A stretch of DNA of 64,000 nt from Neostapfia colusana (taxonomy: Eukaryota > Streptophyta > Magnoliopsida > Poales > Poaceae), in the NCBI GenBank assembly GCA_030760725.1, contig JASWHV010000012.1, positions 44,609,652-44,673,651 of the forward strand, read 5' to 3'. Of the stretch, positions 62,061-64,000 are shown in pieces. The notes under the pieces are model-generated. The model saw only the letters and a program-made list of their open reading frames with translations, did not search any database and was not told where the DNA came from. Made by a program: the position numbers and the translations under genes. Positions within the stretch are counted from its first letter, which is position 1. Each line of letters starts with the position of its first letter.

Positions 62061-63100
62061 TGGGTGCTCTAAACTCGTCGAGGAAAAAAACTTGTCTGAA
62101 ACAAGTCAGACGAACAAGGCACCAAAGCTCCTCTAAACTATGAATTTTATTGATCAAAACTCAAGAGAAGCAGCCACAAGTCGTGCTCACCATTGGCCTC
62201 CCTTGCTTATATAACCAGCCTTAAGGCCAACCCAATTCAAACTCGGACTTCTACTCCTACTTGGATTCAAACTCTAACTTTCCAAAACTGCTCAAGACTC
62301 TTCTATACACAGAAAGAAGCAATCTTAAGACTTCCAAAACCTTAGGGACGTCCCAAACATTCCTAAAACAACTCTACTTCGTGCCTAACACGAAATCCTA
62401 TTATAACCAACTTGAAACTTTCCATAAACAAACCATAACCGCCTTAGCCACAACCTGAGCGCAAAATCCAGTCGGTTGAACCTTTTGAACCATATCTTCA
62501 CTTTCATATCTCTTCACCATGCCTTGGAACAATGTAGCCACGTCCATGCACCCCTTGCATACGTGCAAACACTTTCCAAAATGTTCACAACATCTTCATA
62601 TGCATTGTTCTTGACCCAAACTTGTTGCGTGACCTCCCGATCAGCTCAACCACAATTCCTCCTGAACTTGGTTATTAAACCTCATCTTCTCCCTAAGACT
62701 AGTTTAAGGATCTCCACCACCAGCCATGTCTTAACCTCAAGCAACACCTGCACATGAACAAACATCCATTTTTTTCGAGCACAAGTCCGCGACTTGACTC
62801 ACGTTAGTCCGAAAACCACAACACCTTACATGAGCACCTGTTGCAAACCTTAGCAATGTATTAACCACCATAATCAGCCATAACACATCAAAAACTTAGT
62901 AAGAGAATACTAAGCAAATATTCCATAAGCCAAGAAGCAAGTTCGAAACATTGCAAGTTAAAAACAGAGTGACTGAAAATTAAACACTATTAAAACAGTT
63001 GCTCTCCAGTGACAGTTACTCTTGAAATGCAATGAGAAAGAGACAATCCGAAACGGGTATTTCAGCAATATTCAAAACTTTGGATGTAAATCCTCACTTT
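62061..63100 (-). mobile_element. Orphan LTR-like sequence
   Basis: On the minus strand GGTTATATAAGC (TATA at about 62206-62214) is followed about 55 bp later by AATAAA (62147-62152), the U3-R layout of an LTR. Borders were not found. No coding frame of interest occurs in the whole stretch. Confidence 0.35.
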
Positions 63101-63244
63101 TATTCTAATTGTCAATGTATTCCGTACAAATAGATCTCACAATGTTGGATCATGAAGAGCTCGAAATGCAAAAGGTAGATAAGCCCCGGCATCTATATAT
63201 TAACTCCGCCCGACTTGGGGTCTTACACATAAAATCAATGGCGC

Positions 63245-64000
63245 CTAGACTACACTTGGAGGCAAGCAACGCCTATCTTCAGTTGTCAAGCGGTGCAGGT
63301 GCCATCCGTGTCGCCTTTGCCGAGCCCCCAGGATAATCGTTGACCAAACTCGTGTCCTTCGGGGGGGGGGGGCGATTGAGGGTTGGTCGGTAGAGGTTAT
63401 TGCCACTGCTTGATGAGCGGAGTCGAGCGCTGCCGCTGCGGCCTGTTCGCAACCATGTCGCTTGCGCAGCAGGGCCTGCAAGAATTTCTCCCATACTATG
63501 ATAATTCCCCTGGGGTCGGGCATCTTCAACTTGAGGTATGTGTAGTTTGGGATGGACAGAAACTTAGCATAAGCTGGCCTTCCCAAGATGGTGTGATAGG
63601 TGCCATCAAAATTGCGAAACTCAAAGGTGAAGGTCTACGTGCGTAGTTGGACTTGTCCCCGAAAGTGACGGGGAGGTCAACCTTCCCCAACGGCACTGCC
63701 TGTTAGCCGGGGATGACCTCGTGGAAGGGGGGTTGGGTCGTACAGAGGCTCGTGCATGGGATCCCCATGACGTCGAGGGTCCCAACGTAAAGTATGTTGA
63801 GACCACTTCCTCCATCCATCAGAACCTTGGTCAGGCACTTTGGGCCTATGACCGGATCCACAATCAGGGGGAAGCGCCCGGGTTGTGGAATGAGGTCAGG
63901 GTGGTCCGACCGGTAAAGAGTGACTGCCACTTCGAACCACCATAGGAAGTTCGGAATGGCGGGAGAGACGATACTGACCTCTCGGGTTCAGGTTGTCAGC
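63245..64000 (-). pseudogene. Gypsy element G, gag-protease region
   Basis: The minus strand has RSDHPDLIPQPGRFPLIVDP, VLMDGGSGLNILYVGTLDVM, PFHEVIPG, then VPLGKVDLPVTFGDKS and GRPAYAKFLSIPNYTYLKLK. This is the retroviral-type protease region of grass gypsy pol; DGG is the active-site triplet. Frames shift and a stop follows PFHEVIPG. It runs off the right edge. Orientation is opposite to element F, so it is a different insertion. Confidence 0.72.
63361..63372 (+). repeat. Homopolymer G12
   Basis: A run of about 12 G inside gypsy G. Confidence 0.85.

Overview
This is nuclear DNA from a grass (Poaceae; a panicoid is plausible but not provable from this window). The evidence is GT-AG introns, a CACTA DNA transposon, Ty1/copia and Ty3/gypsy retrotransposons of grass type, Au-like SINEs, and no prokaryotic features. 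Most of the 64 kb is transposable elements, many nested in one another.

One ordinary plant gene can be traced through the repeats on the + strand. Its start codon is at 3031 and its stop codon at 57814-57816. Twelve exons are proposed: two at 3031-3366, six at 12740-15329 and four at 56972-57816. Phases agree across most junctions, but at least two exons are missing from the model, so it may be intact with unseen exons or it may be decayed. The last exon encodes a SAP-like motif. I could not name the protein family. The exons before and after the largest gap are phase-compatible, which implies an intron of about 41.6 kb (15330-56971).

Layout from left to right: 1-2019, LTR sequence inserted into a minus-strand gypsy element whose gag start and 5' LTR (2601-2888) lie just upstream of the gene. 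3777-12175, a complete CACTA transposon with a 3-bp target duplication, a decayed TNP2-type transposase and a better preserved TNPA-type gene. 12176-15889, gene exons and introns. 15904-16080, a SINE-like insertion. 16319-22371, copia A, with 156/157-bp LTRs. 22729-50507, copia B, with 87-bp LTRs, split by two Sirevirus-type copia elements: C (25171-35387, +) and D (36885-48913, -). 50975-56494, chromodomain gypsy E (-). 57097-57816, terminal exons. 58464-58645, an Au-like SINE. 58780-64000, fragments of gypsy F (+), an orphan LTR (-) and a gypsy protease region G (-).

Element ages differ. D has nearly identical LTRs (about nine differences in 1460 bp by eye) and uninterrupted gag and pol. 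A and B are older, with 5-8% LTR divergence and many stop codons. Several stops sit where a related copy has CAG, as expected from deamination of methylated cytosine.

The points most worth following are: the third open reading frame between pol and the 3' LTR in both Sireviruses, which share a core motif and have no visible membrane segments; palindrome clusters that recur both in the LTRs and just upstream of that frame; splice-acceptor-like sequence at both gag-pol junctions; and the host gene itself, with a gypsy LTR about 140 bp from its start codon and very long TE-filled introns.
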